From Amycolatopsis roodepoortensis (lineage in GTDB: Bacteria; Actinomycetota; Actinomycetes; Mycobacteriales; Pseudonocardiaceae), in NCBI RefSeq assembly GCF_014873915.1, contig NZ_JADBEJ010000005.1, forward strand, positions 1,364,001 to 1,428,000: a stretch of 64,000 nucleotides of DNA. Reading direction: 5' to 3'. Shown piece after piece: positions 1-7,861 of this stretch. How positions within the stretch are numbered: position 1 is the stretch's first letter; each line of letters starts with the position of its first letter. Position numbers and translations under genes: made by a program. The notes below the pieces were generated by a model. That model was given only the letters and a program-made list of their open reading frames with translations, was not told the DNA's origin and did no database searches.

Positions 1-384
1 GATGACGATGTCGGCCGTTACGTCGACGCGCTGGTCCAGGGTGAGCAGCCCGCGGTCGATCTTGTCGAGCACCGCGGTGGCGACGGCGATCTTGTTGACG
101 CTGTACGCCTCGACGACGTCGTCGGCCCGCTCGGACACGGCGGGCACCAGGTTCCCGGCGGAATCCGCGACGCTGACATACGACGACCAGGTGCCGCCCG
201 CCTTCGCGGTTTCCCGGGCGTACACGGCGGAAATCCGGCGCGCGGCGGCCGAGGCGTCGGCGGCGGGAGCGTCTGATTCGGACTCTTCGGCGGCCTGAGC
301 GAGATGCGCCGTCCCGAGCACCGCGCCCGCGGCGGCGACCGTGCCCAGCCCCAGCAGGCGACGGCGATTGACGTTGGTGTCCAC
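1..384 (-). CDS. Serine hydrolase, class A beta-lactamase-like (partial, C-terminus outside window)
   Basis: The first 128 residues read from a GTG at 384 and run off the window edge. The N-terminus has a twin-arginine-like motif (NRRRLLGLG, residues 6-14) and an Ala-rich hydrophobic stretch ending near AQAA (30-33), so it is probably exported folded by Tat. Around residue 95 the sequence AYSVNK gives an SxxK motif (Ser95, Lys98), the nucleophile and general base of the penicillin-recognising serine hydrolases, followed by the helix expected in class A beta-lactamases. The SDN and KTG motifs would lie beyond the edge, so a true beta-lactamase cannot be told from an esterase or inactive relative. 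Export and fold are well supported; substrate is unknown. Confidence 0.7.
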   Translation of the reverse strand, partial: MDTNVNRRRLLGLGTVAAAGAVLGTAHLAQAAEESESDAPAADASAAARRISAVYARETAKAGGTWSSYVSVADSAGNLVPAVSERADDVVEAYSVNKIAVATAVLDKIDRGLLTLDQRVDVTADIVI

Positions 385-402
385 TCCGGAACCCTACCGC
401 GG

Positions 403-1056
403 TCAGCCCGCCGGTGTGACGAATCCGGTGTCGTAGGCCTTGATCACCGCTTGCGTCCGGTCCCGCGCGCCGAGCTTCGCGAGCACGTTCCCCACGTGCG
501 TCTTGACCGTCTGCACACCGAGGTACAGCTCGCCCGCGATCTCCACATTGGACAGTCCACCCGCCATCAGCCGCAGCACCTCGCTTTCGCGTTCGGTGAG
601 CCCGGCGCCGGCGAGACCGTCCCGCGGGCCCCGGTTCGCCTGCTGCGCGGCCAGCCGCCGGATCGCGGCCGGGAACAGCAGCGACTCCCCCGCCGCGACC
701 GTCCGGATCGCCGCGACGATCTCCTCGGGCCGGGCGCGCTTCAGCAGGAAGCCGCTCGCCCCGGCGAGCAGGGCGTCATAGACGTAGTCGTCGTTCTCGA
801 AGGTGGTCACCACGATCACCTTCGGCGGATTGTCCATGGTCGACATCAGATGCGTGGTCGCGCGGATACCGTCGACCGAGGGCATCCGGACGTCCATCAG
901 CACGACGTCGGGCCGGGACCGCGAGACCAGCCCCGGCACCTCGGCCCCGTCGGACGCTTCGCCCACGACCTCCAGGTCGGGCTCGGAGGCGACGATGGCC
1001 CGCAGCCCCGCCCGGATGAGCTGTTCGTCGTCGACCAGCAGCACCCCGATGCTCAT
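403..1056 (-). CDS. NarL/LuxR-family response regulator
   Basis: Cytoplasmic two-component transcription factor of 217 residues. The receiver domain (about 1-120) has the acidic pair Asp9/Asp10, phospho-acceptor Asp55 in LMDVRMP, and Lys106 in the FLLKR segment. A LuxR-type helix-turn-helix follows (about 152-210, LTERESEVLRLMAGGLSNVEIA). I chose ATG 1056 because it forms an ATGA overlap with the stop of the upstream histidine kinase, which indicates translational coupling. An ATG at 1071 would add five residues. The neighbouring kinase is the obvious partner. The stimulus and target genes cannot be read from the sequence. Confidence 0.93.
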   Translation of the reverse strand: MSIGVLLVDDEQLIRAGLRAIVASEPDLEVVGEASDGAEVPGLVSRSRPDVVLMDVRMPSVDGIRATTHLMSTMDNPPKVIVVTTFENDDYVYDALLAGASGFLLKRARPEEIVAAIRTVAAGESLLFPAAIRRLAAQQANRGPRDGLAGAGLTERESEVLRLMAGGLSNVEIAGELYLGVQTVKTHVGNVLAKLGARDRTQAVIKAYDTGFVTPAG

Positions 1057-2282
1057 CGCCGATTCCCCCATGGCACCGCCACCTCGACCTTCCAGAATCC
1101 GTCCGCCCGGCCCGCGGTGATCGTGCCTCCGAGCACTTCCACCCGTTCCGTCATTCCCCGCAGCCCCCGGCCGCCCCCGTCGCGTGACGGCTCCGCGGCG
1201 CCGAGCGGGTTGGACACCCGCAGGCGCAACAGCTCCGTCCCGGCGTCGACGAGGACCGTCACCGGAACCTTACCGGCGTGCCGCAGCGCGTTCGTCAGGC
1301 ATTCCTGCAGGATCCGGTACGCCTCACGGGAGACGACCGGCGGCACCGAAGCCGGTTCACCCCGCACCTCCGCCGACACCTCGGCGCCCGCCAGCCGCGT
1401 CGCTTCGACCAGCGCGGGCAGCTCCGCGAGACCTGATTGCGGCGTCCGCGACGATGCCTCGTCACGCAGCAGGCCGAGCACGTGGTCGAGATCGTCCAAC
1501 GCCGCGCGGGCGGATTCCTCGATGGCGGTGAGCGCCTGCTCGGTGAAATCGGGATCCGACCGCAGCGTCCGGCGCGCGGCCCCGGCCTGGATGGTCACGA
1601 CGCTCAGCGCGTGCCCGACCGAGTCGTGCAGTTCGCGCGCGAGCCGGTTGCGTTCGGCGAGTTGTTCGGTGCGCTTCTCCAGCTGGGCGATCCGCTCCGC
1701 GGCCGAGATCCCCAGCAGGCTCTTTGCGCAGCGGGTCAGCACCGCACCCGCTCCCCACACGACATAGGCGAGCACGACGACGCCGAGCAGGAACGCCAGG
1801 GGGATCCACGCGCTCGCCCAGCCCCTCGGCACCTCGATCGGGTCCTCGGTGGACAGTGCGATCCGGCCGGTGAACGGGGCCGCGATCGTGAATCCGAACG
1901 CGACCGGGACGACGAGGCTCGCCAGGCTGATGACACAGCCGGTGCTCACGTGCAGCAGGAACATCGCGGTCGACCGCAGGCGGACGGGCCAGTTCGTCGC
2001 GCGCCCGAACGTCACCCCGGGGACGGGATCGTCCAGGAGTTCCCGTACGGCCGCGCCCTCCAGCACCCGGACGGCGGGGATGAACGACGACGCGACGATC
2101 ACCAGGACGGCGGTGATCATCGCGATGACGAGCCCACGCTCCACCGTCACCACAAGGGGAAGCAAGGACGGCACCACGATGGCGGCGAAGAGGATGTACG
2201 GCACGCTCAGCGCCCCACCGAGGATGAAATACACCCAGCGGCGGTAGGTCGCGCGGTCGACGAGCGGGCCGAAAAGTCGCAT
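1053..2282 (-). CDS. Sensor histidine kinase (NarL-type partner, HisKA_3)
   Basis: Membrane histidine kinase of 409 residues. The N-terminal half has hydrophobic segments near residues 17-40, 50-72, 105-137 and 158-182, resembling the multi-span sensor module common in actinobacterial kinases. The dimerisation and phospho-acceptor helix is at ARELHDSVGHALSVV with His219. The ATPase domain shows an N-box (ECLTNALRHAG, Asn331) and a G-box (GGGRGLRGMTERV, about 370-382). It lies upstream of and overlaps the response regulator (ATGA), forming a two-gene operon. The sensed signal is unknown. Confidence 0.92.
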   Translation of the reverse strand: MRLFGPLVDRATYRRWVYFILGGALSVPYILFAAIVVPSLLPLVVTVERGLVIAMITAVLVIVASSFIPAVRVLEGAAVRELLDDPVPGVTFGRATNWPVRLRSTAMFLLHVSTGCVISLASLVVPVAFGFTIAAPFTGRIALSTEDPIEVPRGWASAWIPLAFLLGVVVLAYVVWGAGAVLTRCAKSLLGISAAERIAQLEKRTEQLAERNRLARELHDSVGHALSVVTIQAGAARRTLRSDPDFTEQALTAIEESARAALDDLDHVLGLLRDEASSRTPQSGLAELPALVEATRLAGAEVSAEVRGEPASVPPVVSREAYRILQECLTNALRHAGKVPVTVLVDAGTELLRLRVSNPLGAAEPSRDGGGRGLRGMTERVEVLGGTITAGRADGFWKVEVAVPWGNRR

Positions 2283-2291
2283 GCGCTCTTT

Positions 2292-2861
2292 CTAGCGTGC
2301 GCCGGCTTCGCGCGTATCCCTCACGAGTATCTCCGCGATCTCCCTCGCGAGCGTGACGCGATGCGCGTCCCCGTCGATGCCGGTGTGCGCGACAGCGCCT
2401 TCGAGCAGGAGGAAGAGCTGCTCCGCGAGCCGTTCCGGATCGGCCGCGCCGGGGGCGTCCTCACGGATCAGTTCGGCGAACTTGGCCCGGACCGCCGCCT
2501 TGTGCCGCCGGATCACGTCGAGGCCGGGATGTCCCGCGGTCAGTTCGGCGGCCGCGTTGAGGAACGCGCAACCCCGGTCACTCCCGAGCCGCGGGTGCTC
2601 GATGTAGGCGTCGAAGACCACCAGTGCCCGAGGACGATCGGCTTCGGCCAGCCGCTCTTCGAGGTACGCCCACCAGACGTCGTGACGACGCCGCAAGTAC
2701 GCGACGGTGAGCTCCGTCTTCGACCCGAAGGCCGCGTACAGCGTCTTCTTCGTGACACCGGCGGCTTCGGCCACCGCCGCGACACCCACCGCGTTGAGGC
2801 CCTCTCGGTAGAAGAGCTCGCTCGCGGCGTTCAGGACACGCTCGCCGGCTGGGGTCAGCAT
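2292..2861 (-). CDS. TetR/AcrR-family transcriptional repressor
   Basis: A 189-residue TetR regulator. The N-terminal helix-turn-helix is clear (RVLNAASELFYREGLNAVGV, then VTKKTLYAAFGSKTELTVAYL, residues about 5-50), and the remainder is a helical ligand-binding and dimerisation domain. ATG 2861 opens directly at the DNA-binding domain. A longer upstream frame exists but reads antisense through the MFS gene and lacks a plausible protein. The gene is divergent from the MFS exporter, and two palindromes containing ACCGATCGGT lie in the 90-bp intergenic region. It probably represses both itself and the exporter and is released by a transported compound. Confidence 0.92.
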   Translation of the reverse strand: MLTPAGERVLNAASELFYREGLNAVGVAAVAEAAGVTKKTLYAAFGSKTELTVAYLRRRHDVWWAYLEERLAEADRPRALVVFDAYIEHPRLGSDRGCAFLNAAAELTAGHPGLDVIRRHKAAVRAKFAELIREDAPGAADPERLAEQLFLLLEGAVAHTGIDGDAHRVTLAREIAEILVRDTREAGAR

Positions 2862-2870
2862 GGCTCCGAG

Positions 2871-2886
2871 TATACCGATCGGTTGA
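2871..2886. promoter_or_regulatory. Putative TetR operator 1 (imperfect)
   Basis: The sequence TATACCGATCGGTTGA contains the palindromic core ACCGATCGGT (2874-2883), ten bases upstream of the TetR start. It matches operator 2 in 13 consecutive positions. The placement suits autorepression. Assignment to this regulator is by position only. Confidence 0.7.
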
Positions 2887-2918
2887 CCTGAGCGCGAAAT
2901 GCGGGAACACTCGTGAAC

Positions 2919-2934
2919 TATACCGATCGGTATA
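2919..2934. promoter_or_regulatory. Putative TetR operator 2 (perfect 16-bp palindrome)
   Basis: TATACCGATCGGTATA is a perfect palindrome, 17 bp before the MFS start at 2952 and just ahead of its ribosome binding site (AAGGAGAG, 2941-2948). A dimeric TetR protein bound here would block the exporter promoter. Its centre lies 48 bp from the centre of operator 1. Confidence 0.8.
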
Positions 2935-2951
2935 CACCTGAAGGAGAGCTG

Positions 2952-4169
2952 ATGGTTTCTTCGTACAAACACGAACTGACCCTCACCGCGGCCGGTCTGT
3001 CGCTGATCGCGGTCTCCTACGGACTCGCGAGGTACGCGTACGGCCTCTTCGCGCCGACCCTCCGAACGGAGTTCGACCTCGACGGCAGCGCTCTCGGCGC
3101 CATCGCGGCGGGAAGTTACGTCGCGTACTGCCTCGCCGTCGTCGCCTCGACCGCCATCACGACCCGCTGGGGCGCGCGGGCGGGCGCGCTCGCCGCCGGG
3201 ACGACGGCCACCGCGGGAACCGCCTTGATCGCGTCCGCACCGAACGCAGGCGTGCTCGCCCTCGGTGTCGTCCTCGCCGGTGCCAGCACCGGCCTGGCCT
3301 CCCCTTCCCTCGCCGACGCGGTCTCCCGCGTCGTCCGGGCCACCCGCCGTGACCGCGCCCAGTCCGTGGTCAACGCCGGGACCGGACTCGGCGTGCTGAT
3401 CTCCGGCCCGGTCTCCCTGCTCGCCATCGGTGACTGGCGGATGGCCTGGTGGGCCTTCGCCGCGGCCTCGGCGCTGGCGACCTTGTGGATCGCCCGGGTC
3501 GTGCCGCCGGTGAAGGAGGACCGCGCCCGCGGGCTGCCGGTGCCCCTGTTCCCGCCCGCCACCGGGCGGCTGCTGCCCGCCGCCGCGACGCTCGGCCTGG
3601 CCAGCGCCGCGATCTGGACGTTCGGCCGGGACATCGCCGTGCGTGACGGCGGGCTCGACGAGACCGCGTCGACGGTGGTGTGGATCGTCCTCGGCGCGGT
3701 CGGCCTGGCGGGCGCGTTCACCGCGGAACTGACCTCGCGGGCGGGACTGCGGCGTGCCTGGTCCGCGGGGATGCTCCTGTTCGCCGCCGCCACGGCGCTC
3801 TTCGCCCTCGCCACCAGTTCGCTCCCCGCGCTCGTCATCGCGGCCGCGGTCTTCGGAGCCGTCTACATCGGACTGACCGGCGTCCTGATCCTCTGGGGCA
3901 CCAGGGCCTACCCGACGGCGCCCGCGTTCGGAGTCGGCGTGGCCTTCCTGGCGCTGGCACTCGGCCAGGCCGCCGGGGCGCCGCTCATCGGTCTCCTCGG
4001 CGATCTCCTCGACCTTCGCGCCGGTTTCCTCGCGGCGGCGGCGTTCGCCGTTCTCGGCGTCCTGTTCGCGCCCCGGGAGGCGACCACTACCTACGACTTC
4101 GGGGTCCGCTCCCTCGCAAGGGTGAGCACCGTCCCGCCGGAGCGGGAATCCAGCGCGGACCGCGCGTGA
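2952..4169 (+). CDS. MFS transporter (probable exporter)
   Basis: Inner-membrane protein of about 405 residues with roughly 12 hydrophobic segments and the pseudo-twofold pattern of major facilitator proteins. It starts VSSYKHELTLTAAGLSLIAVSYGLARYAYGL... in shortened form, typical of YbfB/CynX-like actinobacterial members. ATG 2952 is chosen because AAGGAGAG lies 3-10 bases upstream; a GTG 39 bases earlier would run through the operator. Divergent pairing with a TetR regulator suggests inducible efflux of a toxic or signalling compound. The substrate is unknown. Confidence 0.9.
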   Translation: MVSSYKHELTLTAAGLSLIAVSYGLARYAYGLFAPTLRTEFDLDGSALGAIAAGSYVAYCLAVVASTAITTRWGARAGALAAGTTATAGTALIASAPNAGVLALGVVLAGASTGLASPSLADAVSRVVRATRRDRAQSVVNAGTGLGVLISGPVSLLAIGDWRMAWWAFAAASALATLWIARVVPPVKEDRARGLPVPLFPPATGRLLPAAATLGLASAAIWTFGRDIAVRDGGLDETASTVVWIVLGAVGLAGAFTAELTSRAGLRRAWSAGMLLFAAATALFALATSSLPALVIAAAVFGAVYIGLTGVLILWGTRAYPTAPAFGVGVAFLALALGQAAGAPLIGLLGDLLDLRAGFLAAAAFAVLGVLFAPREATTTYDFGVRSLARVSTVPPERESSADRA

Positions 4170-4182
4170 TGTGCTCTTCGGC

Positions 4183-6147
4183 ATGAACCTGCTGCTCGGC
4201 CTGCTCACCCTGCCCGTCTACGCGCTGATGCTGTGGCCGCTCGTGGTCGCGGCCCGCCGCGTGCTCGGTGTGCGGATCGGCGTGATCCGCGCGTTCTGCG
4301 CCGCCGGTTTCGGCTGGCTCGTCGCGGGCGGCATCCTCAGCGCGTTCCCACAGGCGATGTACGCGGGCGGCGCGTTCGCCGGACTGGTCATCCCGGTGGC
4401 GGGCGGCGCTTTCCTGGCGACGCTGATCTTCCTGTTCGTCGCGGAACTCGCGCTGCCGTCCGGTTCGGGGCTCGGCCTGATCGGCAGGATCCGCTCGGTG
4501 CGGCGCCGCGTGGCCCGGACGCGGCGCTACTCGCAGATCACCCGGATCGCGATCAAGCACGGTCTCGGCCGGTACCTCACCGGCCGTCGCGAACCCGGCC
4601 TCGCCCAGGTCCGGCACGCCAAACTGGCGCGATCACTGCGCCGCGCCCTGGAGGAGGGCGGCGTGACGTTCGTGAAACTCGGCCAGCTGCTCTCGACGCG
4701 GTCCGATCTGCTCCCGCCGGTGTTCGTCGACGAGCTCAGCAAACTCCAGGACCAGGTCGCCTTCGCCGACGCCGACGAGGTCGCGACCGTGCTGCGCGAG
4801 GAACTGGGCGGCGACCCGGGCGAGATCTTCGCCGAATTCGACCCGGAACCGATCGCGGCCGCGTCGATCGCGCAGGTCTATCGGGCGAAGCTGCGTGACG
4901 GGCAGGAAGTGGTCGTCAAGGTGCAGCGCCCCGGCGTGCAGGCACTGGTCGACCGGGACCTCGACATCGTGCGCCGCGTGGCGGCCGCGCTGAACCAGCG
5001 CGCGGAATGGGCGCGGTCGCTCGGCGTCGTCGACCTCGCCGAAGGATTCGCCGACGCACTCGTCGAGGAGCTCGATTTCCGCACCGAGGCAAGGAACATC
5101 GAAGCGGTCGCCGCGGCCTACTCCGGCACCGAGGTCGCCCTGCCGACCGTCCACAAAGAACTGTCCACCGAACGTGTCCTGGTGATGCGGCGCCTCGACG
5201 GCAAACCGCTCGCCGCCGCGCGGGAGCAGGTCCCGGCCGCGGAACGGGCGGGCCTCGCGCGGTCCATGCTGCGGTGCGTGCTCGGCCAGGTCATGGGCAG
5301 CGGCGTCTTCCACGCCGACCCGCATCCCGGCAACGTCCTGCTGCTCACCGACGGCAGGCTCGGCCTGCTCGACTTCGGCTCCGTCGGACGGCTCGACTCC
5401 GGCCTGCGCGGCGGGCTCCAGAACCTCATCCTCGCCCTCGACCGCGGCGACCCGGCCGCGCTGCGCGACGGACTGCTGGAGATCGTCGACCAGCCGGACG
5501 AGATCGACGAGCGTCGCCTGGAGCGGGCACTGGGTTCCTTGGTGGCCAAGCATTTCAACCACGGGCAGGCGCCGGATCTCGACATGTTCACCGACCTGTT
5601 CCGGGTGATCGCCGACTTCCGGCTCAGCGTGCCCCCGCCGATCGCCGCCGTGTTCCGCGCACTGGCCACTTTGGAGGGAACGCTGGCCGCGCTGGCGCCG
5701 GGATTCAACATCGTCGTCGAATCCCGCGCCTACGCCGCCGAGCAGGTGGGTGCCGGGTTGCGGCCGGAGTCGCTGCGATCCACGGCCACCAACGAATTGA
5801 TGGCGCTCCTGCCCGTGCTGCGACGGCTGCCGCGCCGCGTCGACCGGATCGGCAACGCGCTCGAACAGGGCAGGCTTTCGGTCAACGTCCGGCTGTTCTC
5901 CGACGAACGCGACCGCGACGTGGTCACCGGGCTGGTGCACGAGATCCTGCTGGCGTTCGTCGGCGTGGCCACCGGGCTGATGGCCGTGCTCCTGCTGGGC
6001 AGCGCGACCGGCCCCGAGGTGCTGGACGGGGTCACGCTGCACCAGATGTTCGGCTACAACCTGCTGGTGGTCAGTGCGCTGGTGGGATTGCGGCTGCTCT
6101 TCGTCGTTTTCCGGCGGAGCGGACAACGGTCACGATCGCCCCGATGA
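4183..6147 (+). CDS. ABC1/UbiB-family atypical protein kinase-like membrane protein
   Basis: About 654 residues. The N-terminus has three hydrophobic segments, followed by the UbiB/ADCK signature: KLGQ in VTFVKLGQLLSTRSD (near residue 164), the Ala-rich nucleotide loop ASIAQVYRAKL (near 226), catalytic-loop HADPHPGN (near 376) and metal-binding LLDFGS (near 396). Two further hydrophobic helices close the protein. The family has an atypical kinase fold with ATPase activity and supports isoprenoid-quinone metabolism in other organisms. In a menaquinone-using actinomycete the exact role is unknown. GTG 4171 is an alternative start. The last 77 bases overlap the convergent signal peptidase gene. 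Confidence 0.9.
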   Translation: MNLLLGLLTLPVYALMLWPLVVAARRVLGVRIGVIRAFCAAGFGWLVAGGILSAFPQAMYAGGAFAGLVIPVAGGAFLATLIFLFVAELALPSGSGLGLIGRIRSVRRRVARTRRYSQITRIAIKHGLGRYLTGRREPGLAQVRHAKLARSLRRALEEGGVTFVKLGQLLSTRSDLLPPVFVDELSKLQDQVAFADADEVATVLREELGGDPGEIFAEFDPEPIAAASIAQVYRAKLRDGQEVVVKVQRPGVQALVDRDLDIVRRVAAALNQRAEWARSLGVVDLAEGFADALVEELDFRTEARNIEAVAAAYSGTEVALPTVHKELSTERVLVMRRLDGKPLAAAREQVPAAERAGLARSMLRCVLGQVMGSGVFHADPHPGNVLLLTDGRLGLLDFGSVGRLDSGLRGGLQNLILALDRGDPAALRDGLLEIVDQPDEIDERRLERALGSLVAKHFNHGQAPDLDMFTDLFRVIADFRLSVPPPIAAVFRALATLEGTLAALAPGFNIVVESRAYAAEQVGAGLRPESLRSTATNELMALLPVLRRLPRRVDRIGNALEQGRLSVNVRLFSDERDRDVVTGLVHEILLAFVGVATGLMAVLLLGSATGPEVLDGVTLHQMFGYNLLVVSALVGLRLLFVVFRRSGQRSRSPR

Positions 6148-6871
6148 CACCGAGGGCCACGAGTCCGGCGCCGGCGAACATGAGGTTCCGCGAGGTACGG
6201 AACCCGGTGTCGGACACGGGATCCCCGGGAAGTCCGGCCTCGACGAAGGCGGTGGTCTGCGGGAAGGGCTCGGCGTTGAGGGTGTTCCCCAGGCCGACGA
6301 CGACCCCGTTTACCTTCGACAGCGGCACGGCGCCGTCGCCCGGCATGCCGACGTAGAGCCGTGAGTCGCGTGAGTTGTTCCGCTGATCCCCCACGACGAA
6401 GACCGCTTCCGGCGGCACCTGGACGCTGAACGGCAGGTACTCCTTGCGGCCGTACCCGTTGTCGTCGTCGGCGTACGGCTCCTTGACCGGCTTCCCGTTG
6501 ACGGTGATCAGGTTGTCGTTCGTGCAGCAGACGACCTGATCACCCCCGACGCCGATCACCCGCTTGACGATCTGACCGTCGCCGGGGCTCGCGTCCGGGA
6601 ACGCGGAAAGCTCCACGAGCACGACCGCGCCGCGAGGGATCTCGGCGATCGGGGTCCAGCGGTAGAGGACGACCGTCCCAGGCTGGACCGTGGGCAACAT
6701 CCCGCCGCTGGGAACACTCACCATGCGATAGTTCATCAGGGTCACGAACCCGTATCCCCCGGTGCCCACGCCGACGACGGCCAGCAGGATCATCACGAAC
6801 AGGAGCGGCGAGAATCTTCGCTTCGGCCCGGGTCTGTCAGCGGGCGGCGCGGGGAAATCCGTTTCAGTCAC
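6071..6871 (-). CDS. lepB: Signal peptidase I family protein (S26A) lacking the usual catalytic serine
   Basis: A 266-residue membrane protein with an N-terminal transmembrane helix (about 21-45), an extracellular S26 domain and an unusual second C-terminal helix ending KRRR. Family motifs are present: general-base Lys103 in IVKRVIGVGGD and the GDQRNNSRDSR box (161-171). However, the nucleophile motif normally PSxSM reads PSGGM (residues 54-58), so the position of the catalytic serine is Gly57. Ser55, which lines the oxyanion hole in E. coli LepB, remains. Either this is a non-canonical peptidase or a catalytically dead relative. A working LepB would then be elsewhere. It converges with the UbiB-like gene, with a 77-bp overlap. 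Confidence 0.85.
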   Translation of the reverse strand: MTETDFPAPPADRPGPKRRFSPLLFVMILLAVVGVGTGGYGFVTLMNYRMVSVPSGGMLPTVQPGTVVLYRWTPIAEIPRGAVVLVELSAFPDASPGDGQIVKRVIGVGGDQVVCCTNDNLITVNGKPVKEPYADDDNGYGRKEYLPFSVQVPPEAVFVVGDQRNNSRDSRLYVGMPGDGAVPLSKVNGVVVGLGNTLNAEPFPQTTAFVEAGLPGDPVSDTGFRTSRNLMFAGAGLVALGVIGAIVTVVRSAGKRRRAAAIPPAH

Positions 6872-6893
6872 AGCGCAGACTAGCGCCGTTCGC

Positions 6894-7223
6894 TCAGCCT
6901 CGGGGCGCGTACATGATGACTCCGACCCCGGCGAGACAGATCAAGGCGCCGATCACGTCGTAGCGGTCCGGCCGGTAGCCGTCGGCGACCATCCCCCACG
7001 CCAGCGAACCCGCGACGAACACTCCGCCGTACGCGGCAAGGATACGGCCGAAATTCGCGTCGGGCTGCAAGGTCGCGACGAAGCCGTAGAGGCCCAGCGC
7101 GACGACGCCCGCGCCGATCCAGAGGTAGCCGCGGTGCTCCCGGACGCCCTGCCAGATCAGCCAGGCGCCGCCGATCTCCAGCAGCGCGGCGAGCGCGAAC
7201 AGCGCGACGGACCGGATGATCAT
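6894..7223 (-). CDS. YnfA-family (UPF0060) small membrane protein
   Basis: A 109-residue protein with four hydrophobic helices and the family hallmarks ALLEIGGAWLIWQ near the N-terminus, GLYGFVATLQP in the middle and DVIGALICLAGVGVIMYAPR at the end. The glutamate in the first helix and the four-helix layout resemble small multidrug resistance transporters. Proteobacterial YnfA homologues have been linked to drug efflux; the physiological substrate here is unknown. It lies on the same strand downstream of the suf operon but is separated from it by two long palindromes. Confidence 0.9.
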   Translation of the reverse strand: MIIRSVALFALAALLEIGGAWLIWQGVREHRGYLWIGAGVVALGLYGFVATLQPDANFGRILAAYGGVFVAGSLAWGMVADGYRPDRYDVIGALICLAGVGVIMYAPRG

Positions 7224-7258
7224 TCCGTCAGCTTATTGCCTGTGGGGCCCGCCCCTCA

Positions 7259-7313
7259 TGTCGTGAAGGGCCCCTTCGAGACGTTGAACGTCTCAAAGGG
7301 GCCCTTCACGACA
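7259..7313. repeat. Long palindrome, family C
   Basis: Two 27-bp arms around one central base (7286) with a single mismatch. The outer arm reads TGTCGTGAAGGGCCCCTT. It lies between the 3' end of sufT and the ynfA start, next to a family-A copy. The arm itself contains GAAGGGCCCCTTC, a mini-palindrome. Related in design to families A, B and G. Could act as a factor-independent terminator without a U tract. Confidence 0.9.
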
Positions 7314-7387
7314 CGAGGTTTCGCGTGCTTGACCGGACGACTCGCACCGGCGACGCCGTATAGACCGTTATACGAACCGGTCCCCCA

Positions 7388-7442
7388 GCGCGTGAAGGCC
7401 CCCTTCCCTCGGCTGAGCCGAGGGAAGGGGGCCTTCACGCGC
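7388..7442. repeat. Long palindrome, family A (copy 1), at the 3' end of the suf operon
   Basis: A perfect 55-base palindrome: 27-bp arms around the central base 7415. Outer arm GCGCGTGAAGGCCCCCTTCC, core CGGCTGAGCCG. It begins 11 bases past the sufT stop. Near-identical copies occur at 27243-27299, 36734-36786 and 57199-57255, with a degenerate one near 27086-27138. Its position suggests transcription termination or mRNA 3'-end protection. Confidence 0.95.
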
Positions 7443-7453
7443 AAAAGCAGGAA

Positions 7454-7861
7454 TCAGACGGTGAAGCCGAGCGCCCGCAGCTGTTCGCGGCCGTCGTCGG
7501 TGATCTTCTCCGGGCCCCACGGCGGCATCCAGACCCAGTTGATCCGGAAGTCCTTGACCAGTCCCGTTCCCCCGCCGACGAGCGCGGCCCCGGTCTGGTC
7601 CTCGATGACGTCGGTCAGCGGGCAGGCCGCCGAGGTCAAGGTCATGTCGATGGTGGCGGTGTTGTCCGCCTCGACGCGGATGTCGTAGACCAGCCCGAGG
7701 TCGACGACGTTGATGCCGAGTTCCGGGTCGACGACGTCGCGCATCGCCTCTTCGACGTCCTCGACCTTCGCCACGTCGGCGGCGTCCGGGGCGGCGGCGG
7801 TCTCGGCGTCGAGGTCGGCGGCCGTGCGCCCCTCGCGGGTTTCGGTCTGCTGTTCGGTCAT
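7454..7861 (-). CDS. sufT: SufT-like Fe-S assembly factor (MIP18/DUF59 family)
   Basis: A 135-residue cytoplasmic protein. After an Ala/Glu-rich, probably disordered N-terminus (about 1-33), the MIP18-like domain runs from VEEAMRDVVDPELGINVVDLGLVYDI to the C-terminus and contains the conserved cysteine in TSAACPLTD. SufT proteins help mature Fe-S proteins. This is the last gene of the suf operon, overlapping sufU by ATGA. Assignment rests on domain and context. PaaD-like proteins share the fold but not this neighbourhood. Confidence 0.93.
   Translation of the reverse strand: MTEQQTETREGRTAADLDAETAAAPDAADVAKVEDVEEAMRDVVDPELGINVVDLGLVYDIRVEADNTATIDMTLTSAACPLTDVIEDQTGAALVGGGTGLVKDFRINWVWMPPWGPEKITDDGREQLRALGFTV

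Noticed and set aside
2862..4208. Long upstream extension of the TetR frame on the minus strand
   Set aside because: It is antisense to the MFS gene, has low-complexity Gly/Arg/Glu sequence, and the TetR domain starts at 2861.
4183..6147. Assignment of the UbiB-like protein to ubiquinone synthesis
   Set aside because: Actinomycetes use menaquinone; the family name does not establish the pathway here.
7256..7444. Short frames encoding peptides such as VKAPFPRLSRGKGAFTR at several loci
   Set aside because: They are translations of the palindromic elements in either direction; the same peptide appears wherever a family-A copy lies, with no ribosome site.
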